Shown piece after piece: positions 4,637-11,174 of a DNA stretch of 11,174 bases (positions are counted from its first letter, which is position 1; every line of letters starts with the position of its first letter). Below the pieces are notes generated by a model that had not been told where the DNA came from, did no database searches, and was given only the letters and a program-made list of their open reading frames with translations. The DNA comes from Desulfobacteraceae bacterium (GTDB lineage: Bacteria; Desulfobacterota; Desulfobacteria; Desulfobacterales; Desulfobacteraceae): the NCBI GenBank assembly GCA_003354055.1, contig PIVQ01000180.1, forward strand, positions 1-11,174, in the 5' to 3' direction. The translations under genes and the position numbers were made by a program.

Positions 4637-6091
4637 TTAAATGATCTGAAAATTACGATATGGTAATCTAATACAGAACACAGCCCCGTTGTCCTTGCGG
4701 TTTTCCACAAAAAGATCTCCCCCATGCTGGCGAACAATGGTCCTGGCAAGGCTGAGCCCTAATCCGGTTCCCGGACTGGTTCTGGAAGATTCTGCCCGGA
4801 AAAACCGCTCAAATATCTTTTCAAGACTATCCGCATCAATGCCCGGACCGGTGTCAGAGACCCGAATGGATATAGGGGTCTTCATCTCCCCCCCCGCTGA
4901 TCTATTGGGCTCTATTTCCATGGACACATGAACCCGGCCCCGGTCGAGGGTATATTTCAGTGCATTGTCAAGAAGGTTGGAAAAGGCCCGCTGGAGCATG
5001 TGAGCGTCGGCCTCTATCTCGATCCCCTCTGCCACCTCATAGGTAAACTCAATTTCTTTGTCTTCTGCCACAGGCACAAATAGGTCGCAGGCATCCAGAA
5101 TCATTGCGCTCAGATCCATTGGGGCGAATTCAAACTCGCTCTCCCCGGCCTCTGCCCTGGATATTACCAGCATGGTATTGATCATGGCCAGAAGGCGGTC
5201 GGACTCTTCAATGGTATTGGCTGCCATGGCCTTATAATTCTCGATATCATCGGGCTTTCCCTGAATCAGGGCCAGCTCTGCAAATCCACGTATCCGGGTC
5301 AACGGGCTTTTCAGGTCATGGGCAATATTATCGGACATCTCCCTTATGCTTTTGACCAGATCTGAAATCCGGTCCAGCATCCGGTTAAAGGTAATGGCCA
5401 AAAGGTCAAGTTCATCCTCGCTCCCGGTTTCCGGCACCCTTTCCTCTAAATTGGATCCTGTAATGGTATTTGCAGTCCTGGTAATAGCCTTGACACCGGA
5501 AAGTGCCTGCCTGGACAAAAACATACCTGATACGGCTGAAAACAGGATGACAAACGCCATGGAGATGCTGAAAATTTTTTTAAACCCTGAGATAAACCTG
5601 GAATGGGCTTCCATGGCAATACCGGTCTGGAGGATCACATTGTGAGCCACAAAGGAGTACATAATCCTGGATTTCTGATCCTGCTCCGACACCCGGGCGG
5701 TTTTAAATACCGGTACCCGTTTGTGCATGAGGCGGTCAATGGTGTCACTGTCAATGGTGACATCCTTCCAATATGACATATGGGAGGAGGCAAAGACCTC
5801 TCCTGTGGGATAAAGCAGCCTGAAAAAAATCATTTTTTCCCCTGCTGCCTGGGCTTCGATTACGGCCAGATTCTGGGCACCGACAATCCCGTTGCGCTGG
5901 ATCACGGTTCGAAAATATCCCGCCTTATCAATGAGTTCCTGATCGATCTGATCCAGAATGGTCTGGGTGGCCAGAAAGTAAAAAAGACCGAATGCCACAC
6001 AGGAGGAAATGGAGAAAATCCCCGCGTACCAAACGGTCAGGCGAAAGGCAATGGTTCTGAAAAAATCAGGCATCCTCTGATTTAAGGACAT
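4637..6091 (-). CDS. HAMP-domain sensor histidine kinase (CusS/heavy-metal-type architecture)
   Basis: A 484-aa membrane kinase. TM1 is about residues 13-41, a periplasmic sensor region spans about 42-170, TM2 about 173-193, and HAMP about 194-248. HisKA follows with the phosphoacceptor His258 in DNIAHDLKSPLTRIRG. The HATPase domain shows the N box (NLLDNALKY, 372-380), G1 (DTGPGI, 413-418), F box (ERFFRAE) and G2 (GTGLGLSLA). The layout resembles CusS/CopS-type kinases, but I see no obvious His/Met-rich metal site in the periplasmic part, so the signal is open. Its start lies 26 nt inside the response regulator gene, after GGGCAGGGT. A second ATG at 6073 is possible but has its AGAGG directly touching the start. 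Overlap implies translational coupling with the regulator. Confidence 0.93.
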   Translation of the reverse strand: MSLNQRMPDFFRTIAFRLTVWYAGIFSISSCVAFGLFYFLATQTILDQIDQELIDKAGYFRTVIQRNGIVGAQNLAVIEAQAAGEKMIFFRLLYPTGEVFASSHMSYWKDVTIDSDTIDRLMHKRVPVFKTARVSEQDQKSRIMYSFVAHNVILQTGIAMEAHSRFISGFKKIFSISMAFVILFSAVSGMFLSRQALSGVKAITRTANTITGSNLEERVPETGSEDELDLLAITFNRMLDRISDLVKSIREMSDNIAHDLKSPLTRIRGFAELALIQGKPDDIENYKAMAANTIEESDRLLAMINTMLVISRAEAGESEFEFAPMDLSAMILDACDLFVPVAEDKEIEFTYEVAEGIEIEADAHMLQRAFSNLLDNALKYTLDRGRVHVSMEIEPNRSAGGEMKTPISIRVSDTGPGIDADSLEKIFERFFRAESSRTSPGTGLGLSLARTIVRQHGGDLFVENRKDNGAVFCIRLPYRNFQII

Positions 6092-6746
6092 ACCCTGCCC
6101 CCCGCACAGTATGAATCAATTTATCGTCATACCCCTTGTCTATTTTGTCCCGAAGCCTGCAAATTCTTGCTTCCACCACATTGGTCATAGGATCGAAATT
6201 ATAATTCCATACATGCTCCATGATCATGGTTTTGGACACCACCCGCTCCCGGTTTCTCACCAGGTATTCCAGCAGGGAAAACTCCAGAGGTTGAAGATCA
6301 ATCACATCTTCGCCCCGGAAGACCTGACGTTTGACAATGTCAACGGACAGGTCGGCATAAATCAGGGAGACGGGATCAGTCTGGTTTCCGGCCCTGCGGA
6401 TCAAAGCCTGGACCCGGGCCAGCAGTTCGGAAAAAGAAAAGGGCTTGGTCAGATAATCATCTGCACCGGCTTCAAGACCTTTGACCCTATCTCCGACCCG
6501 ACCCCGGGCGGAGAGAACTATTATGGGGGTATTTTTCCCCTGAGCCCGCAAGCGTTCAATCAGGGTAAATCCATCCATCTCCGGCAGCATGATATCAACA
6601 ATAAGGGTGTCGTAATCAACGGCCAGAGCCATGTCCAGTCCAAGCACACCATTTTGGGCCACATCCACGGCAAACCCTGAAGACCGCAACCCTTTTTCTA
6701 CAAATGACGCAATTTTTTCATCATCTTCAACCAACAGGAGTCTCAT
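6066..6746 (-). CDS. OmpR/PhoB-type response regulator
   Basis: A 226-aa protein with an N-terminal receiver domain: acidic pair Asp8/Asp9, phosphoacceptor Asp51 in LIVDIMLPEMDG, Ser79 and Lys101 in the KPF motif. A C-terminal winged helix spans about 125-223 (LEFSLLEYLVRNRERVVSK, then the RxxIW/VWNYNFDP and IHTVRGAGYVL motifs). It should be phosphorylated by the overlapping kinase and bind DNA at target promoters, plausibly that of htrA. GGAG, nine bases ahead of ATG, lies inside the last codons of yjbQ. The gap to yjbQ is four bases, so the two are probably translated together. Confidence 0.95.
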   Translation of the reverse strand: MRLLLVEDDEKIASFVEKGLRSSGFAVDVAQNGVLGLDMALAVDYDTLIVDIMLPEMDGFTLIERLRAQGKNTPIIVLSARGRVGDRVKGLEAGADDYLTKPFSFSELLARVQALIRRAGNQTDPVSLIYADLSVDIVKRQVFRGEDVIDLQPLEFSLLEYLVRNRERVVSKTMIMEHVWNYNFDPMTNVVEARICRLRDKIDKGYDDKLIHTVRGAGYVLKSEDA

Positions 6747-6750
6747 TTTG

Positions 6751-7167
6751 CTATTCTCCGATAATTTTTACCAATATCCGTTTTCTGCGGCGTCCGTCAA
6801 ACTCACCGTAAAAAATCTGTTCCCAGGTGCCGAAATCAAGCCGGCCGTCGGTAATGGCCACAGTGACTTCACGCCCCATGATCTGCCGTTTCATATGGGC
6901 ATCGGCATTGTCTTCCCCCACATTATGCCGATATTGGCTGACCGGGGCATGGGGGGCCAATTTCTCCAGCCAGACATCATAGTCATGATGGAGGCCTGCC
7001 TCATCATCATTAATAAAAACCGAGGCTGTAATATGCATGGCATTACAAAGCAGAAGGCCGTTTAGAATACCGCTCTCCCGGATGCAGTCTTCAACATCCT
7101 GCGTAATATTAATAAATGCCCTGCGGGTGGGGACATCAAAAAAAAGTTCTTTTCGATAATGTTTCAT
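6751..7167 (-). CDS. yjbQ: YjbQ family protein (UPF0047)
   Basis: A 138-aa protein of the YjbQ/UPF0047 family, small trimeric enzymes sometimes annotated as secondary thiamine-phosphate synthases; the true physiological role is unsettled. Family signatures are clear: [16 protein letters not shown] (41-56), [13 protein letters not shown] (58-70), [20 protein letters not shown] (79-98), and [20 protein letters not shown] (111-130). The histidines and glutamates in these blocks form the probable metal/phosphate site. I chose the ATG at 7167, with AAGGA seven bases upstream. A longer TTG-started reading would begin at the -10-like TATAAT and add residues absent from the family. It is the first gene of the operon with the two-component system, an unexpected partner. 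Confidence 0.92.
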   Translation of the reverse strand: MKHYRKELFFDVPTRRAFINITQDVEDCIRESGILNGLLLCNAMHITASVFINDDEAGLHHDYDVWLEKLAPHAPVSQYRHNVGEDNADAHMKRQIMGREVTVAITDGRLDFGTWEQIFYGEFDGRRRKRILVKIIGE

Positions 7168-7222
7168 TATTATATCCTTGTGTCTAAATGGGTAGCCTAA
7201 TTGTAGAATCCGGACAAATAGT

Positions 7223-7228
7223 ATTATA
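7223..7228 (-). promoter_or_regulatory. Candidate -10 box for the yjbQ operon
   Basis: A perfect TATAAT on the minus strand, about 56 bases before the yjbQ start. No good -35 box lies at the usual distance. The nearest TTGATT (7247-7242) is only 13 bases away and belongs to the palindrome at 7242-7260, so an activator may be needed (inference). Confidence 0.4.
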
Positions 7229-7241
7229 TCCAACCCCTTTT

Positions 7242-7260
7242 AATCAATATTGAATTGATT
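7242..7260. promoter_or_regulatory. Palindrome in the divergent promoter region
   Basis: AATCAAT, five bases, ATTGATT: a perfect 7-bp inverted repeat between the divergent yjbQ and membrane-protein genes. Each arm contains TTGATT, a fair -35 box, pointing outward in both directions. It could be an operator shared by both transcription units. The following T-run on the plus strand could also make it look like a weak terminator. Confidence 0.4.
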
Positions 7261-7283
7261 TTTTTTCCTGAAACCGGTATCCT
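7255..7283 (+). promoter_or_regulatory. Candidate promoter for membrane protein and uup
   Basis: TTGATT (7255-7260), 17 bases, TATCCT (7278-7283), about 48 bases before the start at 7331. The -10 box is imperfect, but spacing and position fit. Confidence 0.4.
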
Positions 7284-7330
7284 TCCGCCTCAATTTTTGA
7301 TGAACTTTTGCCTTCATAATAAGGATTAAA

Positions 7331-7567
7331 ATGAAATACACATGGTGGATATTCCAGAGTTTAATGATCTTGGTCTCTGTTTTTTTTCTGGTCTTCGGCA
7401 TAGACCTGCTCAGGGCGTCATACACTCTTGGAAATCCGTTTAATTTCATCATGACCTTCTTTGCAGCCAGTTTTATCATTCTGATCAGCCTTGCCCTCGG
7501 CATCAGTTTTGCCATCAAGATCGTCAGGGTCCGGCGCCAACTTAAAAACAACCAACCCAAGAATTAA
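7331..7567 (+). CDS. Small two-helix membrane protein
   Basis: 78 aa, family not recognised. There are two strongly hydrophobic segments, about residues 6-26 and 37-65, with a short polar turn between them (RASYTLGNPFN). The tail is basic (VRVRRQLKNNQPKN) and by the positive-inside rule should be cytosolic, putting both termini inside. AAGGA lies six bases before the ATG. The stop codon is three bases ahead of the next gene's ATG, so the two are surely cotranscribed and probably translationally coupled. A partner role with the ABC-F ATPase is only an inference from position. Confidence 0.8.
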   Translation: MKYTWWIFQSLMILVSVFFLVFGIDLLRASYTLGNPFNFIMTFFAASFIILISLALGISFAIKIVRVRRQLKNNQPKN

Positions 7568-7570
7568 ACC

Positions 7571-9391
7571 ATGTCATCACTTTTCAACGTCAATACCATT
7601 TCAAAGGCCTATGGGGATGATACCCTGTTTACAGAACTTAGCTTTGATGTCAAGGCCGGTGAAAAACTGGGTCTTATCGGCATGAACGGCTCGGGTAAAT
7701 CCACCCTGCTCAAGATCGTTTCAGGTCTCACCCTGCCCGATGACGGAGAGGTCAGTGTCAAGCAGGGAGAACACCTGGTATATCTGGCCCAGGAAGACCG
7801 GTTTGATCCTGAAAAGACCATAGAAGAAACGCTATACGACTGTCTTGAAGGGCTTCCCATTGACGACAAAGAGCGTCACAGAAGGGTCAACCAGGCCCTG
7901 GGCAAAGGCGGATTTGCAGATACAACCGTCACGACGAAACTCCTGTCCGGCGGCTGGAAAAAGCGGCTGGCCATCACCCGAGCTCTTTGCATGCAACCGG
8001 ATCTTCTGCTTCTGGATGAGCCCACAAACCACCTTGATATCTCAGGCATACTCTGGCTTGAAAAGATCCTGATCTCAGCCTCGTTTTCCTTTATCCTGGT
8101 CAGCCATGACAGAACTTTTCTAGAAAACGTCTGCACCCATACCATGGAAATCGGCCGGTACTATGATCGGGGATATTTTAAAATCCAGGGCCAGTATAAA
8201 CGGTTTGAAGTGGAACGGGAACGGTACCTGGATGCCCAATTAAAGAAACAGGCCTCCCTTGCCTCTAAAATGCGGCGGGAAGATGAGTGGCTCCGCCAGG
8301 GTCCAAAGGCCAGGACAACCAAAGCCAAGTACAGAATTGATCAGGCCCGAGACTTAAGAAAAGAACTCTCCGGAATCAAGGATCGGAACCGTCAGACCGC
8401 AAAGGTAGACATCGACTTTTCCGGCACCGGCCGCCAGACCAAAAAACTGCTCAGGGTCCATAACCTTGGTAAGGGCTTCGAAGGCAAGTCCCTGTTTTCC
8501 AATATCACCTTTGAGCTGGGACCCGGCATCTGCCTCGGGGTTGTGGGAGAAAACGGCAGCGGGAAATCGACTTTTTTATCCTTGATCGAACAGACCATGG
8601 AGCCGGATCAGGGAACGGTCAAATGGGTGGAAAACCTTAAGATAGCAGTATTCGACCAGGACCGGACCCGGCTGGATCCCAAAATCCCCCTACGAGAGGC
8701 CCTAAATCCGGCCGGGGGAGATTCGGTTAATTACAAGGGCCGCCCCATCCATGTGGTGAGCTGGGCCAAGCGGTTTCTGTTCATGCCCGATCAGCTGGAT
8801 ATGCCTGTCAAAAGGCTGTCCGGCGGTGAAAAGGCAAGGATAATTGTGGCCAATCTCATGCTCCAGCCGTGTGACATCCTGCTGCTGGATGAACCCACAA
8901 ACGATCTGGATATTCTCTCCCTGGAAGTCCTTGAAAATTCCATCAAGGAATTCCCCGGCGGGGTCATCATCGTCTCCCATGACCGGTATCTCATGGACAA
9001 TGTCTGCCATCGCATGCTTTATCTGGATAAAACCCGGGAACCTGCCTTTTACAGGGATTTCAACCAGATTCTCAAGGCAAGGCAGACCAGTGAAGAAGTA
9101 AATAAAAAACCTGCCAAAAAACAGGTAAAAATAAAGAAACCCAAGGCCAAGTCTGCCTTTTCATACAAAGATAAGTATGAACTGGAACACATTGAAGAGA
9201 ATATTCTTGGAGCAGAAGAGATCGCAGCAGAACTTACCGATAAGGTGCAGTCGCCTGAAATTTTACAGGATACAGGTTTGCTTACCGATCTTTGTGGCCA
9301 ACTTGAAAAGGCGGAGTCCAAAGTTCAGGAATTATACACACGATGGGAAGAACTAGAAGACAAGAAAACAGATGCTGAAGGAAATGACTAA
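7571..9391 (+). CDS. uup: ABC-F ATPase, Uup type
   Basis: A 606-aa soluble protein with two ABC domains and no membrane segments. Domain 1 has Walker A GMNGSGKST (37-45), signature LSGGW (125-129), Walker B LLLLDEP and His179. Domain 2 has Walker A GENGSGKST (326-334), signature LSGGE (416-420), Walker B ILLLDEP and His470. The linker carries LRQGPKARTTKAKYRIDQAR (241-260), the Uup-like form. The lysine-rich stretch 512-528 leads into a predicted coiled coil (about 535-600), like the DNA-binding C-terminal domain of Uup. ABC-F proteins act on ribosomes; Uup is also linked to DNA branch intermediates and precise transposon excision. The length is close to the usual 630. It lacks a strong own ribosome site, which supports coupling to the gene before it. 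Confidence 0.93.
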   Translation: MSSLFNVNTISKAYGDDTLFTELSFDVKAGEKLGLIGMNGSGKSTLLKIVSGLTLPDDGEVSVKQGEHLVYLAQEDRFDPEKTIEETLYDCLEGLPIDDKERHRRVNQALGKGGFADTTVTTKLLSGGWKKRLAITRALCMQPDLLLLDEPTNHLDISGILWLEKILISASFSFILVSHDRTFLENVCTHTMEIGRYYDRGYFKIQGQYKRFEVERERYLDAQLKKQASLASKMRREDEWLRQGPKARTTKAKYRIDQARDLRKELSGIKDRNRQTAKVDIDFSGTGRQTKKLLRVHNLGKGFEGKSLFSNITFELGPGICLGVVGENGSGKSTFLSLIEQTMEPDQGTVKWVENLKIAVFDQDRTRLDPKIPLREALNPAGGDSVNYKGRPIHVVSWAKRFLFMPDQLDMPVKRLSGGEKARIIVANLMLQPCDILLLDEPTNDLDILSLEVLENSIKEFPGGVIIVSHDRYLMDNVCHRMLYLDKTREPAFYRDFNQILKARQTSEEVNKKPAKKQVKIKKPKAKSAFSYKDKYELEHIEENILGAEEIAAELTDKVQSPEILQDTGLLTDLCGQLEKAESKVQELYTRWEELEDKKTDAEGND

Positions 9392-9402
9392 GGATCGGCT
9401 CC

Positions 9403-9479
9403 AAAATTACTTGATCTTTTGTTTTCAAAATACCCAGTCTTTTAAGGGGTTTTGGAAATAATTTAGATCAAGTTATTTT
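9403..9479. terminator. Long inverted repeat between convergent genes
   Basis: AAAATtACTTGATCT (9403-9417) is the reverse complement of AGATCAAGTtATTTT (9465-9479) apart from one central T-T mismatch. The 47 bases between contain a further imperfect pairing of CAAAATACCC with GGGGTTTTG. The A-tract on one side and T-tract on the other suit termination in both directions, between uup and the convergent cNMP-binding gene. The stem is AT-rich and the loop long, so efficiency is uncertain. Confidence 0.55.
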
Positions 9480-9544
9480 GTAACGATTCCTAACCACCCA
9501 AAGCCCCAACAACGATTAATCGCGAGTGCCGATATCTTTTTTTT

Positions 9545-10057
9545 TTAGGATTTTGTACTGCTTTCCAGATTCCCCGTCGGCTCTCCCATATAATCGACCA
9601 ACTGCCCAGTGGTATGCCGTAGACGCTGACTGATCATTTTAGAAATTTTCCACAGGAGCTGAACCCCTAAAGCAGGATCATCTTCAGTAAGCTGAATCAG
9701 ATGGTCCTCCCGCATAAAAAAAATAATGGTTTCCTTGACCGCAATGCCTGTGGCAGATCTGGGCTCGCCGTCTATCAGGGCCATTTCACCAAACGTTTGT
9801 GAGCTTCTCAGGGTGGTCAGTTTTGTTTTCCCCTTTACAATATCGATAGCGCCTTTGACGATGATGCCCAGACTCTTATCCTTTTCACCTTCCTTGAACA
9901 CCACGGCACCTGGTTTGGCCATTACCGGGTCGATATACAGACATATTTTTTTAATATGATTCCATGAAAATTCATTGGCCCATTTGGTCTTTTCAAGAAT
10001 CTGGGCATACTTGGCATATTTTTCAGCATTAATTTTCTGGTTGGATTTATGTCTCAT
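9545..10057 (-). CDS. Single-domain cyclic-nucleotide-binding (CRP-like) protein
   Basis: 170 aa from the ATG at 10057. A helical start (residues 10-42) is followed by a cNMP-binding beta roll (about 43-125) with GAVVFKEGEKDKSLGIIVKG and the phosphate-binding cassette FGEMALIDGEPRSAT (89-103). A C-helix follows (130-147). The chain ends without a helix-turn-helix, so it is not a transcription factor by itself but a cAMP/cGMP-type sensor or regulatory subunit. The cassette keeps the Glu and Arg that bind the ribose and phosphate in true binders. A TTG-started reading from 10093 would begin inside the -10 box of the promoter at 10093-10121, so the ATG is preferred even though its ribosome site (GATGG) is weak. 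Confidence 0.85.
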   Translation of the reverse strand: MRHKSNQKINAEKYAKYAQILEKTKWANEFSWNHIKKICLYIDPVMAKPGAVVFKEGEKDKSLGIIVKGAIDIVKGKTKLTTLRSSQTFGEMALIDGEPRSATGIAVKETIIFFMREDHLIQLTEDDPALGVQLLWKISKMISQRLRHTTGQLVDYMGEPTGNLESSTKS

Positions 10058-10092
10058 TGTATTTCCATCGGCTAAGGGTTGAGCTGACTTCA

Positions 10093-10121
10093 ATATTAAA
10101 GTCTTCCCCTTTGGATGTCAA
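10093..10121 (-). promoter_or_regulatory. Sigma70-type promoter of the cNMP-binding gene
   Basis: On the minus strand, a perfect TTGACA (10121-10116), 17 bases, then TAATAT (10098-10093). The predicted transcript starts about 30 bases before the ATG at 10057. It is the best promoter match in the window. Confidence 0.75.
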
Positions 10122-10146
10122 TAACAAGGGCCGGGCTTAGAAGAAA

Positions 10147-10164
10147 CATAGGGTTTACCCCATG
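10147..10164. promoter_or_regulatory. 18-bp inverted repeat upstream of the cNMP-gene promoter
   Basis: CATAGGGTTTACCCCATG is palindromic apart from one pair (A/C). It lies 26 bases upstream of the -35 box at 10121-10116, a fit position for a dimeric activator or repressor. No regulator is identified. Confidence 0.35.
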
Positions 10165-10238
10165 CCGTTCCTCATTCAAAAATACTCTCCGTTCCCAATC
10201 ATGGAAGAAGCACATGCCAGCGTCTTTCACGTCAAGTA

Positions 10239-11066
10239 TTACAGGAAAATTTCCGGTGATTTTCTCTTTTGACAGGTCTTGTGAAGATTTTCAATTGCAG
10301 ATTGAAACAGAGGTTCATTCATTCGCCTTGCCTCTTCAGGACAACTCTTTATGCAGGCAAAACAAATAATGCATGCCCATTTGCCTGTCTGTCCCGGATC
10401 CTCAATGGAGATCGCATTGGTGGGGCAAACATTGGCACATTGCCCGCAACGTACACATTTTGATTCATCTGTTTCAGGTGTCAGGGCCACGTAAGCCCTG
10501 GCCTTCCGGATCATTTTCAGGTTTTCCGGTTCAATATGAGGGGTATTGCCCGGAATATTCAGCTCAGGAAATACATCCGGAGAATTCATGGTGTTTAGTT
10601 TCTTTCTAACCGCTGTGCCAAACTCCCGGGCGTTTTTAATATCCTCTTCATCAGGGCGGCCCTGTGCTATGGGCAACTTTGGGGAAGAATAGGAGTGTTC
10701 ACCGACAAAGGCACCGCCTGCCACAGGAATAAACCCGCATCCAAGAGATATCTTATGTAACTCCAGCAGTGCATCCTCATATTCACGGTTCCCATATACC
10801 ACCACAGGCACAACAGGAGTACGATCAGCTTTAAGTTTTGTAAGATAGGGGATAACCGTTTCCGGCACCCGTCCGTAATACACAGGAACGGCCAGGATGA
10901 CCAGTTGGTTTTCAAAGGGGCCTGCAGGCGCCCCACGATTCTCAGATTCTGTGATATCAACCATATCAACCTGCTCAAGGGACAACCCCTGGCAGATTCC
11001 CTCAACAATTGTCCTGGTTGTCCCTGTCGGGGAAAAATAAATGCAGTAAACCGATTGAATATCCAT
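10239..11066 (-). CDS. Flavodoxin-like/2x[4Fe-4S] ferredoxin fusion (EFR1 family)
   Basis: 275 aa. The N-terminal flavodoxin-like domain (about 1-160) has a phosphate-binding loop SPTGTTRT (12-19), the strand LVILAVPVYYGRVP (55-68) and a VVYGNREYEDAL loop. The C-terminal domain has two [4Fe-4S] motifs, CVRCGQCANVCP (Cys204, 207, 210, 214) and CIICFACIKSCP (Cys232, 235, 238, 242). This is the layout of EFR1-type proteins of anaerobes, soluble electron carriers or oxidoreductase modules of unknown partner. The ATG at 11066 is chosen because GGAGGG lies seven bases upstream. The longer reading from 11108 adds 14 unlikely residues. No partner enzyme is next to it in the window, and the cNMP-binding gene downstream has its own promoter. 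Confidence 0.92.
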   Translation of the reverse strand: MDIQSVYCIYFSPTGTTRTIVEGICQGLSLEQVDMVDITESENRGAPAGPFENQLVILAVPVYYGRVPETVIPYLTKLKADRTPVVPVVVYGNREYEDALLELHKISLGCGFIPVAGGAFVGEHSYSSPKLPIAQGRPDEEDIKNAREFGTAVRKKLNTMNSPDVFPELNIPGNTPHIEPENLKMIRKARAYVALTPETDESKCVRCGQCANVCPTNAISIEDPGQTGKWACIICFACIKSCPEEARRMNEPLFQSAIENLHKTCQKRKSPEIFL

Positions 11067-11086
11067 TAAATCCCTCCGTGATAAAA

Positions 11087-11115
11087 ATTGTGACGTACAA
11101 TCATACAATTGTCAG
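11087..11115 (-). promoter_or_regulatory. Candidate promoter of the EFR1-type gene
   Basis: CTGACA (11115-11110), 17 bases, CACAAT (11092-11087) on the minus strand, about 20 bases before the start. Good -35, moderate -10. The upstream context is cut by the window edge. Confidence 0.4.
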
Positions 11116-11174
11116 CGCTGGAATCGAACCTTGCTTTGGATTTATAGCACAGTATAGAAATACCCGATACAAAG

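Noticed and set aside
10119..10310. Minus-strand open frame with MCFFHDWERRVFLNEE between the EFR1-type gene and the cNMP gene
   Set aside because: No Shine-Dalgarno site, overlaps the end of the EFR1-type gene in another frame, and contains the cNMP-gene promoter and near-palindrome. Probably chance.
11111..11130. GGTTCGATTCC on the minus strand, resembling the T-arm of a tRNA
   Set aside because: The five-base T-stem does not pair properly, and no acceptor, D or anticodon arm fits the flanking bases. At most it could be a tRNA fragment at an old attachment site, but no matching copy is in the window.

Overview
The window looks like chromosomal DNA of a deltaproteobacterium, most likely a sulfate reducer of the Desulfobacteraceae type. 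This rests on overall protein style and gene mix (HtrA protease with two-component system, Uup-type ABC-F, flavodoxin-ferredoxin fusion, single-domain cyclic-nucleotide protein) and was not tested by any search. Two parts differ sharply. Positions 1-2650 are AT-rich, poor in genes, full of repeats and decayed sequence. From about 2790 onward the DNA is richer in GC, densely coding and conventional.

Region 1-1230 (minus strand) holds two diverged copies of a ~450-bp unit. Each carries the same promoter-like boxes, a Shine-Dalgarno site and an intact 55-codon small ORF (158-325 and 891-1058). Between them lies a frameshifted remnant of a phage Rha-type regulator (520-746), whose two halves change frame at a run of eight G. 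Region 1231-2560 holds a second duplicated module (1512-1680 and 2405-2552, plus strand). Both copies end in a near-identical intrinsic terminator and together they flank a minus-strand STAS-domain gene (1848-2186). The modules could be small RNAs or the 3' ends of eroded genes. An unrecognised frame with an internal stop lies just downstream of the STAS gene.

Region 2647-7167 (minus strand) reads as an envelope-stress cluster in the order yjbQ, OmpR-type response regulator, HAMP sensor kinase, HtrA protease, strong palindromic terminator, small glutaredoxin-like gene, terminator. The first three genes are packed or overlapping, and the protease follows after a 71-nt gap. The likely logic is a sensor-regulator pair controlling a periplasmic chaperone-protease, with a thiol-redox gene at the end.

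Region 7168-9479 (plus strand) starts at a divergent promoter region with a palindrome. It carries a two-helix membrane protein translationally linked to a Uup-type ABC-F ATPase and ends in a long inverted repeat. Region 9545-11066 (minus strand) carries a single-domain cNMP-binding protein with its own clear sigma70-type promoter and, upstream of it, a flavodoxin/two-[4Fe-4S] ferredoxin protein of the EFR1 kind.

The points most worth a second look are the twin 55-aa ORFs, the duplicated terminator-ended module with one covarying base pair, and the Rha remnant between the repeats.
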